Assembly: GCA_902783305.1 (NCBI GenBank)
Contig: CACZQU010000417.1
Location: forward strand, 1 to 14,158
Source: an uncultured Lachnospiraceae bacterium
GTDB lineage: Bacteria > Bacillota > Clostridia > Lachnospirales > Lachnospiraceae
Direction of reading: 5' to 3'
DNA length: 14,158 nucleotides
Shown: positions 5,905-14,158 of the stretch, in pieces
Layout: the number at the start of each line of letters is the position of its first letter
How positions within the stretch are numbered: position 1 is the first letter of the stretch
Program-made: the position numbers and the translations under genes
The notes under the pieces: model-generated
Databases searched by the model: none
Told to the model about the DNA's origin: nothing
The model's input: only the letters and a program-made list of their open reading frames with translations

Positions 5905-8844
5905 TCATCCTTTCTGCTTCCGGTCCTGCAAAATCCGTTCCAGAACGCGTCTTGAGGATTCACTGTCGTTAAAGGCAAATGTCCGGTTAATTCTCTCCAG
6001 ATACTTCTCCCTGGGGCGGCAGCCGGTCTCCATATAGTCCACCAGCACCTCCACCGTCTCCTCCAGCTCATGGGTCACTTCCCCGAAGCCATCCTCCTCG
6101 TAGTCAAAGTATCCCTTCACATAGGAATGACCGCCTTCAAAGAAATCATCCGCGTCAAACTGAGCATATACTACAGGTTTTCGCAGATAAGCAAAATCAA
6201 ACGCGACTGAAGAGTAGTCCGTCACAATCAGATCTGAACAGGCAAATATCTCACGGTAGGGCATGGCCTCGTCAAAGAACAAAACCTCCTCCGGTTTCTG
6301 AAACATTGTGATCACCGGAAGAATATTCGGATGTGCCTTAAAGCAAACCGTATACCCGCACCGTTTTGCAGCCTCAAGAAGCTTCGGATGGTTGATCAGG
6401 TCGTTATAGAAAGAGAAGAAATCACTTTCAGCAAAAGATGAATCGATCAGCCACTCTCCCTGTTTCCCCCGGCCGCTGGAAAGGGTTTTCCGCCAGGTCG
6501 GCATGATGGTTATCCATCTCTTTTCATCATGATAAAGCCTGTCGTATCTGGGAAAGCCCGTCAGCCAGATTTCCTTTTCCTGGTAATAGTAATCCGCTGT
6601 CAGGAAGGAACGGTATTCGGCATTCGTTGCGGCCACCAGACCCCGGATGTTCAGATTATACCGGTTCAGCCAGGCTGACTGGTCATCCTTGGTCACACCG
6701 TGCTGGAGAAAGACAAAACGCTGGTCGCAGACCAGGTCACTGTAATAAGGCCCATATTTTTTAAAGGGCTTCACCACAACAAAATTTCCCTGGGAAGAGA
6801 TGATATATTCACTCAGCAGATGATAAATCTTGTGTTTCAGCGACATTGGCTCAATCACCTTGCCATATTCCCGGATCCGGTGGTAATCGGCGGTATTTTT
6901 CCGCATCACAAAATATGGCTCCACTCCATCGACGGGGTGATCCTTCAGATATCTGAAAAAGGCTTCACCATTGTCATCCGCCATATTCGGCCTGTCCGAA
7001 ATCAGCCAGACGTTCTTCTTCAGGTGCTTTCTCACCACCTCAGCTGCCATACGGGTCAGAACCGCCCTTTTGCCATAGTGTCTGAACATGGAAACATACA
7101 TTTTCCATGTATATTTCTTTTGCTTCTTCCGGGTTCCGGCCTCCACAAAGATCTCGTTCTTTTCCGGATCATGGGAAAGAATCCAGCCATCCTTACTGTA
7201 AGCAAGAAAGCATCGTCCTGACAGCGGAGCAAAGTAGCCAAAATGAATGACCTTGTTAAAATATCTTCCCTCTTCCGTATCAAAGAAAAAGGTCAGCTTT
7301 TCCGGCTCCCTTGCCGCATCATTTACTGACTCGGGAATCTCCATGGAAGCCAGAAAGGTATTCCCCTGCATGATTTGTTTTTCAAACCAGAATAACTCAT
7401 TGATGCGCTTCAGCCTGCGTCCAAATACAGCAGTATCCCCCAGCATGAAGCCGGCATTCTGCTCTTCATGCTTCCACAGCACGGATTCCCAGACAACCGT
7501 CAGGGTCCGGTGATGCAGGGTCATAAAAAAGATTCTCATCGGATTGGACTCCGGGTTTAAGATTCTCTCCCGTTCCTCCCTCTCCTCATCCCCGGCCTCC
7601 GGATTCGCCTTAATCAGGCCGTTGTTGAGAATATACTGTTTATAGGCCATGGTAAATCCATTGTGGAAAATCAGTGCCTTATCATCCTTCACCAGTCCCA
7701 GAAGCTCTTCGGTTTTCTGCCTGAAGCCGGTACCGGCATTCTCCGTCCCATCCTTGCCCCGCCGGGAAGTCAGAATAAAGCCGCGCAGGAAGTAAAGGAT
7801 ATTGTACTCCACGAAACAACGTCTGTCGGGGAACTGTCCGCACAGTGCGAAAAGCCTCGGAATAAATCCGTCCAGAAGGAAAGTAATTTTCCTTATATCC
7901 CCGGAGATTCCGTCCCACATCATCGTTTCCACGCTGCGGCCTCCCGAACGGAGCCTTTTGTCAAGAGGCACACAGGTTCCGTAACGGGCAAGCGAGCGTA
8001 GAACAAGCTCCCAGATTGCAAAGATTTCCCCTGTTTTCCCTGCCGCGTACTGTTCCTTGGAATAATCTGATTCCCCCGGGGGATTCCGGTTCTCCCGGCC
8101 TTCTCCTGTGGCAGGATCTGCCGGTTTTATTTCTTCCGGATCCGGGTCCCCCGGCACCTTGCCTGCTGCCGGTCCTTCCCCTGTCCCTTGCATGGACCGG
8201 TAACAGGACGGCAGATCTGTCATGGATAAGGCTTCGTCTGCCGGGATCAGGAAGCAGGGATAACACAAGGCGGGAAGCATAAAATGGTTGTCCAGACCCC
8301 ATCCCTTTTCATTCGTTCTGCGGTATTCATTAACCGCTTTTTCAAAGGCCGGCTGGCTCCCTCCCCGCACGTGGAAAAGATAAGGAACCTCCCCATAACG
8401 CTTCCAGGCCTTCTCCACAAAATCCAGCCAGTTATATCCATAGCTGATTCCGGAACGGGTAAAGCATAGATATCCGTCCTCCCATCCCTCTGCCGCGCGG
8501 GAAAAGTCCCAGCTTTCGGTGACCTTTCCAAAACCACGGGCAAGCCGCTTTCTTTCCTCGACCTCTTCCGCATCGGAAATCGCGCTGAAGTCCACACGTT
8601 CCTCCCACTGCTCGTAGGTCTCATAGCACACCGTCTCATCCATCCAGCGGTAATGACGGATTTTGTCCGCATTCATGCTCAGAAGCTCCAGCACGGTCTT
8701 CTGGGGAATGGAGGGATCAATCTGCACATACGCGGCTTCCACCTGCCAGCCATAAGAGCGTTCATTGGCAAAGAGACTCCGAAGGGCCGCAGTACACTTC
8801 AAATGATCATAATCATACAGAATAAACCGTATCTTTTTTTGCAT
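5905..8844 (-). CDS. Large two-part CDP-glycerol glycerophosphotransferase-family protein
   Basis: A 979-residue protein. Residues about 612-965 form a TagB/TagF-type CDP-glycerol glycerophosphotransferase domain, which builds or primes poly(glycerol phosphate) chains on the inner membrane face. Supporting motifs are 'SDRPNMADDNGE' (616-627), 'LQHGVTKDDQ' (713-722, His715), 'FKAHP' (835-839, His838) and 'SDLIVTDYSSVAFDF' (870-884). The two histidines match those known to be important in TagF. Residues 1-610 are less clear. A stretch at about 120-160 ('GYLCFTRSG...NWLDFVEKAW') resembles the 'FLDSDD' part of family 2 glycosyltransferases found in front of such domains in related bacteria, but the acidic DxD is absent. 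Residues about 219-262 are a Pro/Gly/Glu/Asp-rich, probably disordered insertion. No membrane segment is evident. A GGAGAGG ribosome binding site lies 8 bases before the ATG. The gene follows serA by 180 bases and precedes the acyltransferase by 4. Confidence 0.85.
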   Translation of the reverse strand: MQKKIRFILYDYDHLKCTAALRSLFANERSYGWQVEAAYVQIDPSIPQKTVLELLSMNADKIRHYRWMDETVCYETYEQWEERVDFSAISDAEEVEERKRLARGFGKVTESWDFSRAAEGWEDGYLCFTRSGISYGYNWLDFVEKAWKRYGEVPYLFHVRGGSQPAFEKAVNEYRRTNEKGWGLDNHFMLPALCYPCFLIPADEALSMTDLPSCYRSMQGTGEGPAAGKVPGDPDPEEIKPADPATGEGRENRNPPGESDYSKEQYAAGKTGEIFAIWELVLRSLARYGTCVPLDKRLRSGGRSVETMMWDGISGDIRKITFLLDGFIPRLFALCGQFPDRRCFVEYNILYFLRGFILTSRRGKDGTENAGTGFRQKTEELLGLVKDDKALIFHNGFTMAYKQYILNNGLIKANPEAGDEEREERERILNPESNPMRIFFMTLHHRTLTVVWESVLWKHEEQNAGFMLGDTAVFGRRLKRINELFWFEKQIMQGNTFLASMEIPESVNDAAREPEKLTFFFDTEEGRYFNKVIHFGYFAPLSGRCFLAYSKDGWILSHDPEKNEIFVEAGTRKKQKKYTWKMYVSMFRHYGKRAVLTRMAAEVVRKHLKKNVWLISDRPNMADDNGEAFFRYLKDHPVDGVEPYFVMRKNTADYHRIREYGKVIEPMSLKHKIYHLLSEYIISSQGNFVVVKPFKKYGPYYSDLVCDQRFVFLQHGVTKDDQSAWLNRYNLNIRGLVAATNAEYRSFLTADYYYQEKEIWLTGFPRYDRLYHDEKRWITIMPTWRKTLSSGRGKQGEWLIDSSFAESDFFSFYNDLINHPKLLEAAKRCGYTVCFKAHPNILPVITMFQKPEEVLFFDEAMPYREIFACSDLIVTDYSSVAFDFAYLRKPVVYAQFDADDFFEGGHSYVKGYFDYEEDGFGEVTHELEETVEVLVDYMETGCRPREKYLERINRTFAFNDSESSRRVLERILQDRKQKG

Positions 8845-8902
8845 CCTCTGTCCCTCTCCTTGTCTCCTTCAGCAGGACAATCGCATAATCTTTGTACAAG
8901 GC

Positions 8903-8933
8903 ACGAGCCAGGAGCTGTCTGCTCCCGGCTCGC
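8903..8933 (-). promoter_or_regulatory. Strong hairpin between serA and the CDP-glycerol transferase gene
   Basis: As minus-strand RNA, GAGCCGGGAGC and GCUCCUGGCUC form an 11-bp stem with one G-U pair around an AGACA loop. C-G and G-U pairs extend it to 13. The same position is an A-C mismatch in plus-strand RNA, so the fold favours the transcribed strand. No U-tract follows, so it is not a classic intrinsic terminator. It may be a processing or stability element, or a partial terminator. No clear promoter was seen in the 8845-9024 spacer. Confidence 0.5.
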
Positions 8934-9024
8934 TGCTCTCCACTGTTCCTTTTCCTCTTTTACAATTGTTCATTCAAAGCTGAAGCTATTCACAGCACGT
9001 GGGGGATCTCACCGTTACGGTTTC

Positions 9025-10188
9025 TTACTTGACAACACGTACCCGGAAAACCCCGCTGGCCTCAGCCAGAGCATCAAGAGATTTCACGGAAGCCGCGTTC
9101 TCCAGATCAATCACCGTGTAGGCATATTCCCCTTTGCTCTTGTTTGTCATGTTCGCGATATTCAATCCTTCGCCGCCAAGAATCGTCGTAAACTGTGTCA
9201 GCATATTGGGGATATTGCGGTGAAGAATCGTAATCCTGCCGACAGAGACACAGGTACCCATCTCGCAGTCCGGGTAATTCACAGAATTTCTGATATTTCC
9301 GTTTTCCAGGTAGTCTCTGAGCTCCTTCACCGCCATTACTGCGCAGTTATCCTCGGACTCCTCCGTGGATGCGCCCAGATGAGGTGTGACAAGGATGTCA
9401 GGGTGTCCGGCGACCACGGGATTGGCAAAATCAGTCACATACTTTTTCACCTTTCCGGTATTCAGGGCACTCAGAAGGGCTTCCTCATCTACCAGCACAT
9501 CCCTGGCAAAATTGAGCAGAACCACTCCCTCCTTCATCTTCTCAAACGCCTGTGTATTGATCATTTTCCGGGTGGAATCCATCAGCGGCACATGGATGGT
9601 GATATAGTCGCAATCTGTATAGATTTCATCCAGCGTCTTGCTGTGGTGGATCGTACGGGAAAGATTCCACGCGGCATCCACCGAAATAAAAGGATCATAG
9701 CCATATACATCCATGCCAAGGGCAGTCGCAGCGTTCGCCACCATGGTTCCGATCGCTCCCAGCCCGATAATGCCGAGCTTCTTTCCCATGATTTCGCATC
9801 CGGCAAATTTCTTCTTTTCTTTTTCCGCGAGCTTGCCGATATCTTCCCTGTCCTTCTCCCGCTGCACCCACTCAATACCACCGACAATATCACGTGAAGC
9901 CAGCAGCATTCCGGCCAGCACCAGCTCCTTCACGCCGTTTGCATTGGCTCCCGGCGTGTTAAAGACGACAATTCCCTTCTCCGCATACTCTCTGACAGGA
10001 ATATTGTTGACGCCTGCACCGGCTCTGGCGACAGCGCAGACACTACGGGGAATCTCCAGCTCACTCATCTGGGCGCTCCGGACCAGAACCGCGTCGGAAT
10101 TATCCAGTGTTTCAGAAAAACGGTATTGATCCGTGAAACCATCCAATCCCTTTCTGGAAATCGGATTCAGGCAGCTATACTGAAACAT
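9025..10188 (-). CDS. serA: D-3-phosphoglycerate dehydrogenase with C-terminal ACT domain
   Basis: A 387-residue cytosolic NAD-dependent dehydrogenase that oxidises 3-phosphoglycerate to 3-phosphohydroxypyruvate, the first step of serine synthesis. The nucleotide-binding loop is G142-L-G144-A-I-G147, followed by the adenosine-ribose-binding Asp165 in 'VYGYDP'. Arg229 ('NFARD') and His270 ('TPHLGAST') are the conserved catalytic residues. The Glu that normally pairs with this His is not evident: 'TDFANPVVAGHPDILVTPH' has none. Residues about 318-387 form an ACT domain, usually a site for feedback control by serine. The size fits the short SerA type with one ACT domain. Its ATG overlaps the serC stop by one base (TGATG), and GAGGAGG lies about 10 bases upstream inside serC, which suggests coupled translation. 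Confidence 0.93.
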   Translation of the reverse strand: MFQYSCLNPISRKGLDGFTDQYRFSETLDNSDAVLVRSAQMSELEIPRSVCAVARAGAGVNNIPVREYAEKGIVVFNTPGANANGVKELVLAGMLLASRDIVGGIEWVQREKDREDIGKLAEKEKKKFAGCEIMGKKLGIIGLGAIGTMVANAATALGMDVYGYDPFISVDAAWNLSRTIHHSKTLDEIYTDCDYITIHVPLMDSTRKMINTQAFEKMKEGVVLLNFARDVLVDEEALLSALNTGKVKKYVTDFANPVVAGHPDILVTPHLGASTEESEDNCAVMAVKELRDYLENGNIRNSVNYPDCEMGTCVSVGRITILHRNIPNMLTQFTTILGGEGLNIANMTNKSKGEYAYTVIDLENAASVKSLDALAEASGVFRVRVVK

Positions 10189-11270
10189 CAGATATTATCC
10201 TCCTCAAACTTTTTCATAAAGTCCACAAGCTCTGCAACGCCCTGCTTCGGCATTGCGTTGTAGATGCTGGCACGCATGCCGCCGACAGAACGGTGGCCTT
10301 TGAGATTGACAAAGCCTGCCGCAGCTGCTTCGCTGACAAATTTCGCGTCCAGATCCTTGTCCCCGGTCACAAAGGGGACGTTCATCAAAGAGCGGTCCTT
10401 CGGTACGACCGTTCCCCTGAACAGACGGCTGTGATCAAGGAAATCATAAAGAAGAGCTGCCTTTTCTTCATTACGTTTTTTCATCTCGGTGAGGCCGCCC
10501 ATTTTTTTCAGCCACTTGAATACTTTTCCGCAGATATAAATGCAGTAGCAGTTCGGCGTATTGTACAAAGAACCGGCATCGGCATGGGTCTTATAGGTCA
10601 GCATCGTCGGAGTACCGGGAAGCACATTGTCCGTCACCAGGTCCTCCCGGATCACCGTGATCACCATGCCGGCAGGGCCGATGTTTTTCTGGACTCCTCC
10701 GTACAGCAGAGCATATCTGCTCACATCCACCGGTTCCGAAAGAAAACAGGAGGACACATCGGCTACCAGATCCTTGCCTTTGGTATTGGGAAGCTCTCTG
10801 AACTTTGTACCGTAGATGGTATTGTTCTCACAAATGTAGACATAATCCGCATCCGGGCTGATCGGAAGATCACTGCAGTCCGGAATATAGGAAAAGACCT
10901 TGTCCTCTGATGAGGCAACCTTGTTGGCCTGCCCGAACTTGCCGGCCTCCTGCCATGCTCTTTTTGCCCACTGTCCGGTAACGATATAATCCGCCACGCG
11001 GTTTTTCATGAGGTTCATCGGGATCATGGCAAACTGCTGATGGGCACCTCCCTGGAGAAAAAGAACCTTGTAATTGTCAGGTATTCCCATCAGTTCCCTC
11101 AGATCGCGCTCTGCCGTGTCGATGATCTCCTGAAAGGCGGAGCTGCGGTGGCTCATTTCCATCACAGACATACCGGTCCCTTTATAATCCATCATCTCGG
11201 AAGCCGCTTCACGCAGCACTTCCTCCGGAAGTACAGCGGGACCTGCGGAAAAGTTATACACTCTGCTCAT
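10188..11270 (-). CDS. serC: Phosphoserine aminotransferase
   Basis: A 360-residue class V PLP-dependent aminotransferase of normal length. It converts 3-phosphohydroxypyruvate and glutamate to O-phosphoserine and 2-oxoglutarate, the second step of serine synthesis. It begins with the family-typical 'YNFSAGPAVLP' (5-15). 'SHRS' (40-43) belongs to the phosphate-binding region, 'GGAHQQF' (74-80) contributes to the PLP site, and 'GGVQKNIGPAG' (191-201) contains the PLP lysine Lys195. The C-terminal 'GHRSVGGMRASIYNAMP' is also characteristic. The gene starts 17 bases inside the end of ilvB and ends overlapping serA. GAGGAGG, inside ilvB, lies about 12 bases before the ATG, slightly long, so coupling to ilvB translation is likely. 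No phosphoserine phosphatase (serB) is visible in the window. Confidence 0.95.
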   Translation of the reverse strand: MSRVYNFSAGPAVLPEEVLREAASEMMDYKGTGMSVMEMSHRSSAFQEIIDTAERDLRELMGIPDNYKVLFLQGGAHQQFAMIPMNLMKNRVADYIVTGQWAKRAWQEAGKFGQANKVASSEDKVFSYIPDCSDLPISPDADYVYICENNTIYGTKFRELPNTKGKDLVADVSSCFLSEPVDVSRYALLYGGVQKNIGPAGMVITVIREDLVTDNVLPGTPTMLTYKTHADAGSLYNTPNCYCIYICGKVFKWLKKMGGLTEMKKRNEEKAALLYDFLDHSRLFRGTVVPKDRSLMNVPFVTGDKDLDAKFVSEAAAAGFVNLKGHRSVGGMRASIYNAMPKQGVAELVDFMKKFEEDNI

Positions 11271-12945
11271 GATTCTTCATATCCTCCTCGTCAAATACTT
11301 CGGCTATGCTGGCTCCCGCGGGCACCATCGGGTACACGCTCAGATCCTGGTCAATCAGGCAGTCCAGCACGATGGGGCCATCGCTGGCAAGAGCCTGCTT
11401 CAAGGCATCCTCCACCTCCGCGCACGTTGTCACACGGATTCCCTTTGCCCCCATCGCTTCCGCCAGCTTCACAAAATCCACCTTGTCATCCAGCACCGTC
11501 GCGGAATATCTCTTTTCATAGAAAAGAGTCTGCCATTGACGGACCATACCCAGCACATGGTTGTTCAGCACAATCTGTACAAGCGGCTTCCCCAGGCGCA
11601 CTGCCGTCGCGATCTCATTCATGTTCATGCGGAAGCATCCGTCTCCCGCGATATTTACCACGGTCTTGTCCGGGCAGCCGACCTTTGCTCCGATACTGGC
11701 CCCCAGGCCGTACCCCATGGTTCCCAGCCCTCCCGAGCTGAGGAAGGTGCGGGGCTTGTCATACCGGTAATACTGCGCCGCCCACATCTGATTCTGCCCT
11801 ACTTCTGTCACAATAACCGCATTTCCGCCGGTCAGCCTGTAAAGCGTTTCGATAATAAACGGTCCGGTCAGGATATCCTTACGGTAGCTCAGCGGATACC
11901 TGCTGCTCAGGTCCATGATATGCTCCGTCCATTCTCTGTGCTGGGCGGGCTTGACGGAGGGAAGAATCCGTTTCAGGACTTCCTTCAGGTCTCCGATGAC
12001 ACAGGTGTCCACCTGTATATTTTTGTTGATCTCCGCGGCATCCACATCAATCTGCAGAATTTTTGCCTTCTTTGCAAAAGTCTGGGGATTCCCGGTGATA
12101 CGATCCGAAAATCTCGCTCCCAGCACAATGAGGAGATCACATTCCATTACCCCAAGGTTTGACGCCTTTGTTCCATGCATGCCGAGCATGCCCGTATAAA
12201 GGGGATCCAGTCCGCTGAAAGCGCCCTTTCCCATCAGGGAATCACACACCGGCGCGTTTATGGTATGCGCCAGCTCACGGACCTCCTGCCATGCGCCGGA
12301 GATTACGGCTCCGCCTCCCACAAAAATATACGGCTTCTGCGCCTCATTGATCAGGCGGATGGCCTCCTGAATATCCGTCTCGCGGATTTTTTCGGTGGAC
12401 GGTTCCACCGGGACGGGATGCTTTGGGGTGAAATCCGTCACTGCAGCCGTAACATCCTTAGGAACGTCCACCAGAACCGGTCCGGGACGGCCGCTCTTTG
12501 CGATGCGGAACGCTCTTCGCATCGTATCTGCCAGCTTTGTCACATCCTTGACAATAAAAGAATGCTTTGTCACCGGCATCACGATCCCGGCGATATCCAC
12601 CTCCTGGAAGGAATCCTTCCCAAGCAGCGAATTGGCGACATTGCATGTCACGGCAACCAACGGCACGGAATCCATATAGGCTGTCGCAATACCGGTCACC
12701 AGGTTTGTCGCGCCCGGACCGGAGGTTGCCATACAGACACCAACCTTTCCCGTAGCCCTGGCATAACCATCCGCTGCATGGGAAGCGCCTTGCTCATGGG
12801 AGGTCAGAATGTGGGTAATCCTGTCCCTGTATTTGTAAAGGGCATCATATACATTCAGGATCGCTCCCCCGGGATAGCCAAAGACGGTGTCCACTCCCTG
12901 TTCCAGCATGCATTCCACAATGATGTCCGAACCATTCAGTTCCAA
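11254..12945 (-). CDS. ilvB: Acetolactate synthase large (catalytic) subunit
   Basis: A 563-residue ThDP- and FAD-dependent enzyme, full length for the acetohydroxyacid synthase catalytic subunit. It condenses pyruvate with pyruvate or 2-oxobutyrate in the first shared step of valine, leucine and isoleucine synthesis. The ThDP-activating Glu51 lies in 'SHEQGASHAADGYARATG'. The ThDP/Mg motif begins at 'GDG' (434-436) and closes at 'NN' (461-462), 24 residues later. 'MVRQWQ' (467-472) is the tryptophan-bearing motif typical of biosynthetic, FAD-containing enzymes rather than catabolic acetolactate synthase. 'GARFSDRITG' (276-285) is also conserved. The start is a TTG codon supported by AAGGAGGAGA just upstream; the next in-frame Met is residue 13. 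The regulatory subunit gene (ilvN/ilvH) does not follow; serC does, overlapping the ilvB 3' end by 17 bases. Confidence 0.95.
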   Translation of the reverse strand: MELNGSDIIVECMLEQGVDTVFGYPGGAILNVYDALYKYRDRITHILTSHEQGASHAADGYARATGKVGVCMATSGPGATNLVTGIATAYMDSVPLVAVTCNVANSLLGKDSFQEVDIAGIVMPVTKHSFIVKDVTKLADTMRRAFRIAKSGRPGPVLVDVPKDVTAAVTDFTPKHPVPVEPSTEKIRETDIQEAIRLINEAQKPYIFVGGGAVISGAWQEVRELAHTINAPVCDSLMGKGAFSGLDPLYTGMLGMHGTKASNLGVMECDLLIVLGARFSDRITGNPQTFAKKAKILQIDVDAAEINKNIQVDTCVIGDLKEVLKRILPSVKPAQHREWTEHIMDLSSRYPLSYRKDILTGPFIIETLYRLTGGNAVIVTEVGQNQMWAAQYYRYDKPRTFLSSGGLGTMGYGLGASIGAKVGCPDKTVVNIAGDGCFRMNMNEIATAVRLGKPLVQIVLNNHVLGMVRQWQTLFYEKRYSATVLDDKVDFVKLAEAMGAKGIRVTTCAEVEDALKQALASDGPIVLDCLIDQDLSVYPMVPAGASIAEVFDEEDMKNHEQSV

Positions 12946-12950
12946 GTTGC

Positions 12951-12960
12951 TCTCCTCCTT
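12951..12960 (-). promoter_or_regulatory. Ribosome binding site supporting the ilvB TTG start
   Basis: AAGGAGGAGA on the minus strand lies 5 bases before the TTG at 12945, and 1 base after the ilvD stop codon (TAA, 12964-12962). No in-frame ATG lies at a suitable distance, and the TTG start gives the usual acetolactate synthase N-terminus. Confidence 0.8.
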
Positions 12961-12961
12961 T

Positions 12962-14158
12962 TTATCGCGGTACTTCCAGGATGGCGCCCCGGTTTCCGGA
13001 GGTCACCATCGCGGCATAACGGGCGAGATATCCGGTCTTTACCCTGGGCTCCCGAGGCTGCCATTTTGCTTTGCGGGCAGCAAGCTCCTCCTGGGACACT
13101 TTCAGGTCGATTTTGAGCTCCGGAATATTGACAGAAATGATGTCTCCCTCCTCGACAAGGGCAATCGGACCGCCAACTGCCGCTTCCGGCGAAACATGGC
13201 CGATGGAAGCTCCCCGGGAAGCACCGCTGAAGCGCCCGTCCGTGATCAGGGCGACACTGGAGCCCAGACCCATCCCGGCAATCGCGGAAGTCGGGTTGAG
13301 CATTTCTCTCATTCCCGGCCCTCCTTTGGGACCCTCATACCGGATAACCACCACGTCGCCCTCTACGATCTTCCCGCCCTTAATCGCGGCGATGGCGTCC
13401 TCCTCACAGTCAAATACACGCGCCGGGCCCTCATGGACCATCATCTCCTCCACGACGGCAGAACGCTTCACCACACTGCCGTCCGGCGCGAGATTGCCCC
13501 GGAGCACTGCCAGGCCGCCTGTTGCAGAGTAAGGATGATCAATCGGGCGGATAACCTCCGGATTGAGATTTACGCAGCCCTCGATATTCTCTCCCACGGT
13601 TTTTCCGGTAACCGTCATACACCCGGTGTGGATGAGACCAAGCTTGTTCAGCTCATTCATGACCGCGTAGACACCGCCTGCCTCATTGAGATCCTCCATA
13701 TAGGTAGGTCCTGCAGGCGCCAGATGGCAGAGGTTCGGAGTCTTTTCACTGATTTCATTGGCAAAGGAGATATCGAAATCCATCCCGACCTCATGGGCAA
13801 TCGCAGGCAGATGCAGCATGCTGTTTGTCGAGCAGCCAAGGGCCATATCCACCGTCAGGGCATTGAGTATGGCCTCTTTAGTCATGATGTCCCTCGGACG
13901 GATATTCCTTTTGTACATCTCCATTACCTGCATTCCCGCCTGCTTCGCAAGCCGGATTCTTTCCGAATAAACAGCAGGAATCGTTCCGTTGCCTTTCAGC
14001 CCCATTCCCAGGACTTCCGTCAGGCAGTTCATACTGTTCGCCGTATACATCCCCGAACATGAGCCGCAGGTCGGGCAGGTTTTTTTCTCGTATTCCAGCA
14101 GTCCTTCCTCGTCCAGCTTGCCGGCGGCATAAGCGCCAACCGCCTCGAACATACTGGA
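12962..14158 (-). CDS. ilvD: Dihydroxy-acid dehydratase (N-terminus beyond window)
   Basis: The frame is open to the right edge (two Ser codons precede the first Met at 14152), so 398 C-terminal residues of an expected 550-560 are present. IlvD is an Fe-S enzyme that dehydrates 2,3-dihydroxy-isovalerate and 2,3-dihydroxy-3-methylvalerate to the 2-oxo acids, the penultimate step for valine and isoleucine. '[19 protein letters not shown]' holds a cluster-ligand cysteine. '[13 protein letters not shown]' follows. '[20 protein letters not shown]' is the C-terminal signature, with the Ser of 'GRFSG' taken as the catalytic base in this family. '[11 protein letters not shown]' is likewise conserved. 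The stop is 16 bases before ilvB, so ilvD heads the visible part of the operon. Any promoter or leader lies outside the window. Confidence 0.95.
   Translation of the reverse strand, partial: SSMFEAVGAYAAGKLDEEGLLEYEKKTCPTCGSCSGMYTANSMNCLTEVLGMGLKGNGTIPAVYSERIRLAKQAGMQVMEMYKRNIRPRDIMTKEAILNALTVDMALGCSTNSMLHLPAIAHEVGMDFDISFANEISEKTPNLCHLAPAGPTYMEDLNEAGGVYAVMNELNKLGLIHTGCMTVTGKTVGENIEGCVNLNPEVIRPIDHPYSATGGLAVLRGNLAPDGSVVKRSAVVEEMMVHEGPARVFDCEEDAIAAIKGGKIVEGDVVVIRYEGPKGGPGMREMLNPTSAIAGMGLGSSVALITDGRFSGASRGASIGHVSPEAAVGGPIALVEEGDIISVNIPELKIDLKVSQEELAARKAKWQPREPRVKTGYLARYAAMVTSGNRGAILEVPR

Noticed and set aside
5901..6071. A 57-codon N-terminal extension of the acyltransferase.
   Set aside because: The extension lies inside the preceding gene, is Arg/Trp-rich, and a ribosome binding site supports the start at 5900.
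8653..9897. A 414-codon open frame on the plus strand across the serA/CDP-glycerol transferase junction.
   Set aside because: It runs antisense to two well-supported genes and the spacer between them, its translation is His/Arg/Ile-rich with no family resemblance, and it lacks a ribosome binding site.
11040..13116. Several plus-strand open frames of 200-313 codons opposite ilvB and serC.
   Set aside because: All are complements of highly conserved enzymes and have low-complexity His/Arg/Pro-rich translations.
12887..14062. A 391-codon open frame on the plus strand opposite ilvD.
   Set aside because: It is antisense to a dehydratase with intact signatures; its length comes from codon bias in the real gene and its translation shows no domain.

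Overview
The window looks like chromosomal DNA of a low-to-mid GC Firmicute, most likely a Clostridia/Lachnospiraceae-type gut anaerobe. I base this on strong GGAGG-type ribosome binding sites, Gram-positive wall-polymer genes, protein sequences that read like that group, and the lack of mobile elements. The taxonomic placement is an inference from recalled family resemblance, not from a search. No rRNA, tRNA, CRISPR array, insertion sequence or prophage gene is visible.

Reading on the minus strand from the right edge: a tight biosynthetic operon runs ilvD (5' end beyond the window) - ilvB - serC - serA, with gaps or overlaps of -17 to +16 bases. It makes branched-chain amino acid precursors and serine. 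After a 180-base spacer with a strong hairpin come two wall-associated genes. The first is a 979-residue protein with a C-terminal CDP-glycerol glycerophosphotransferase (teichoic-acid type) domain. Four bases later comes a multi-pass membrane acyltransferase. They end at an intrinsic terminator (about 4675-4708), where they meet scrK, a plus-strand fructokinase-like PfkB sugar kinase.

Left of scrK is a 391-base divergent intergenic region with candidate promoters in both directions and an inverted repeat between them. It leads leftward into a 702-residue GlgB-type (GH13) protein. This protein keeps the full branching-enzyme architecture but has lost several catalytic residues and a segment of the active-site barrel. 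Last is a secreted SH3b-domain protein with an octapeptide-repeat tail, cut by the left edge.

The four-gene ilv/ser operon and the fructokinase are conventional. The points worth a second look are the apparently inactive GlgB paralogue and its shared divergent control region with scrK, the unusual N-terminal half of the CDP-glycerol transferase, and the secreted repeat-tailed SH3b protein. I did not find a clear new multi-gene system.
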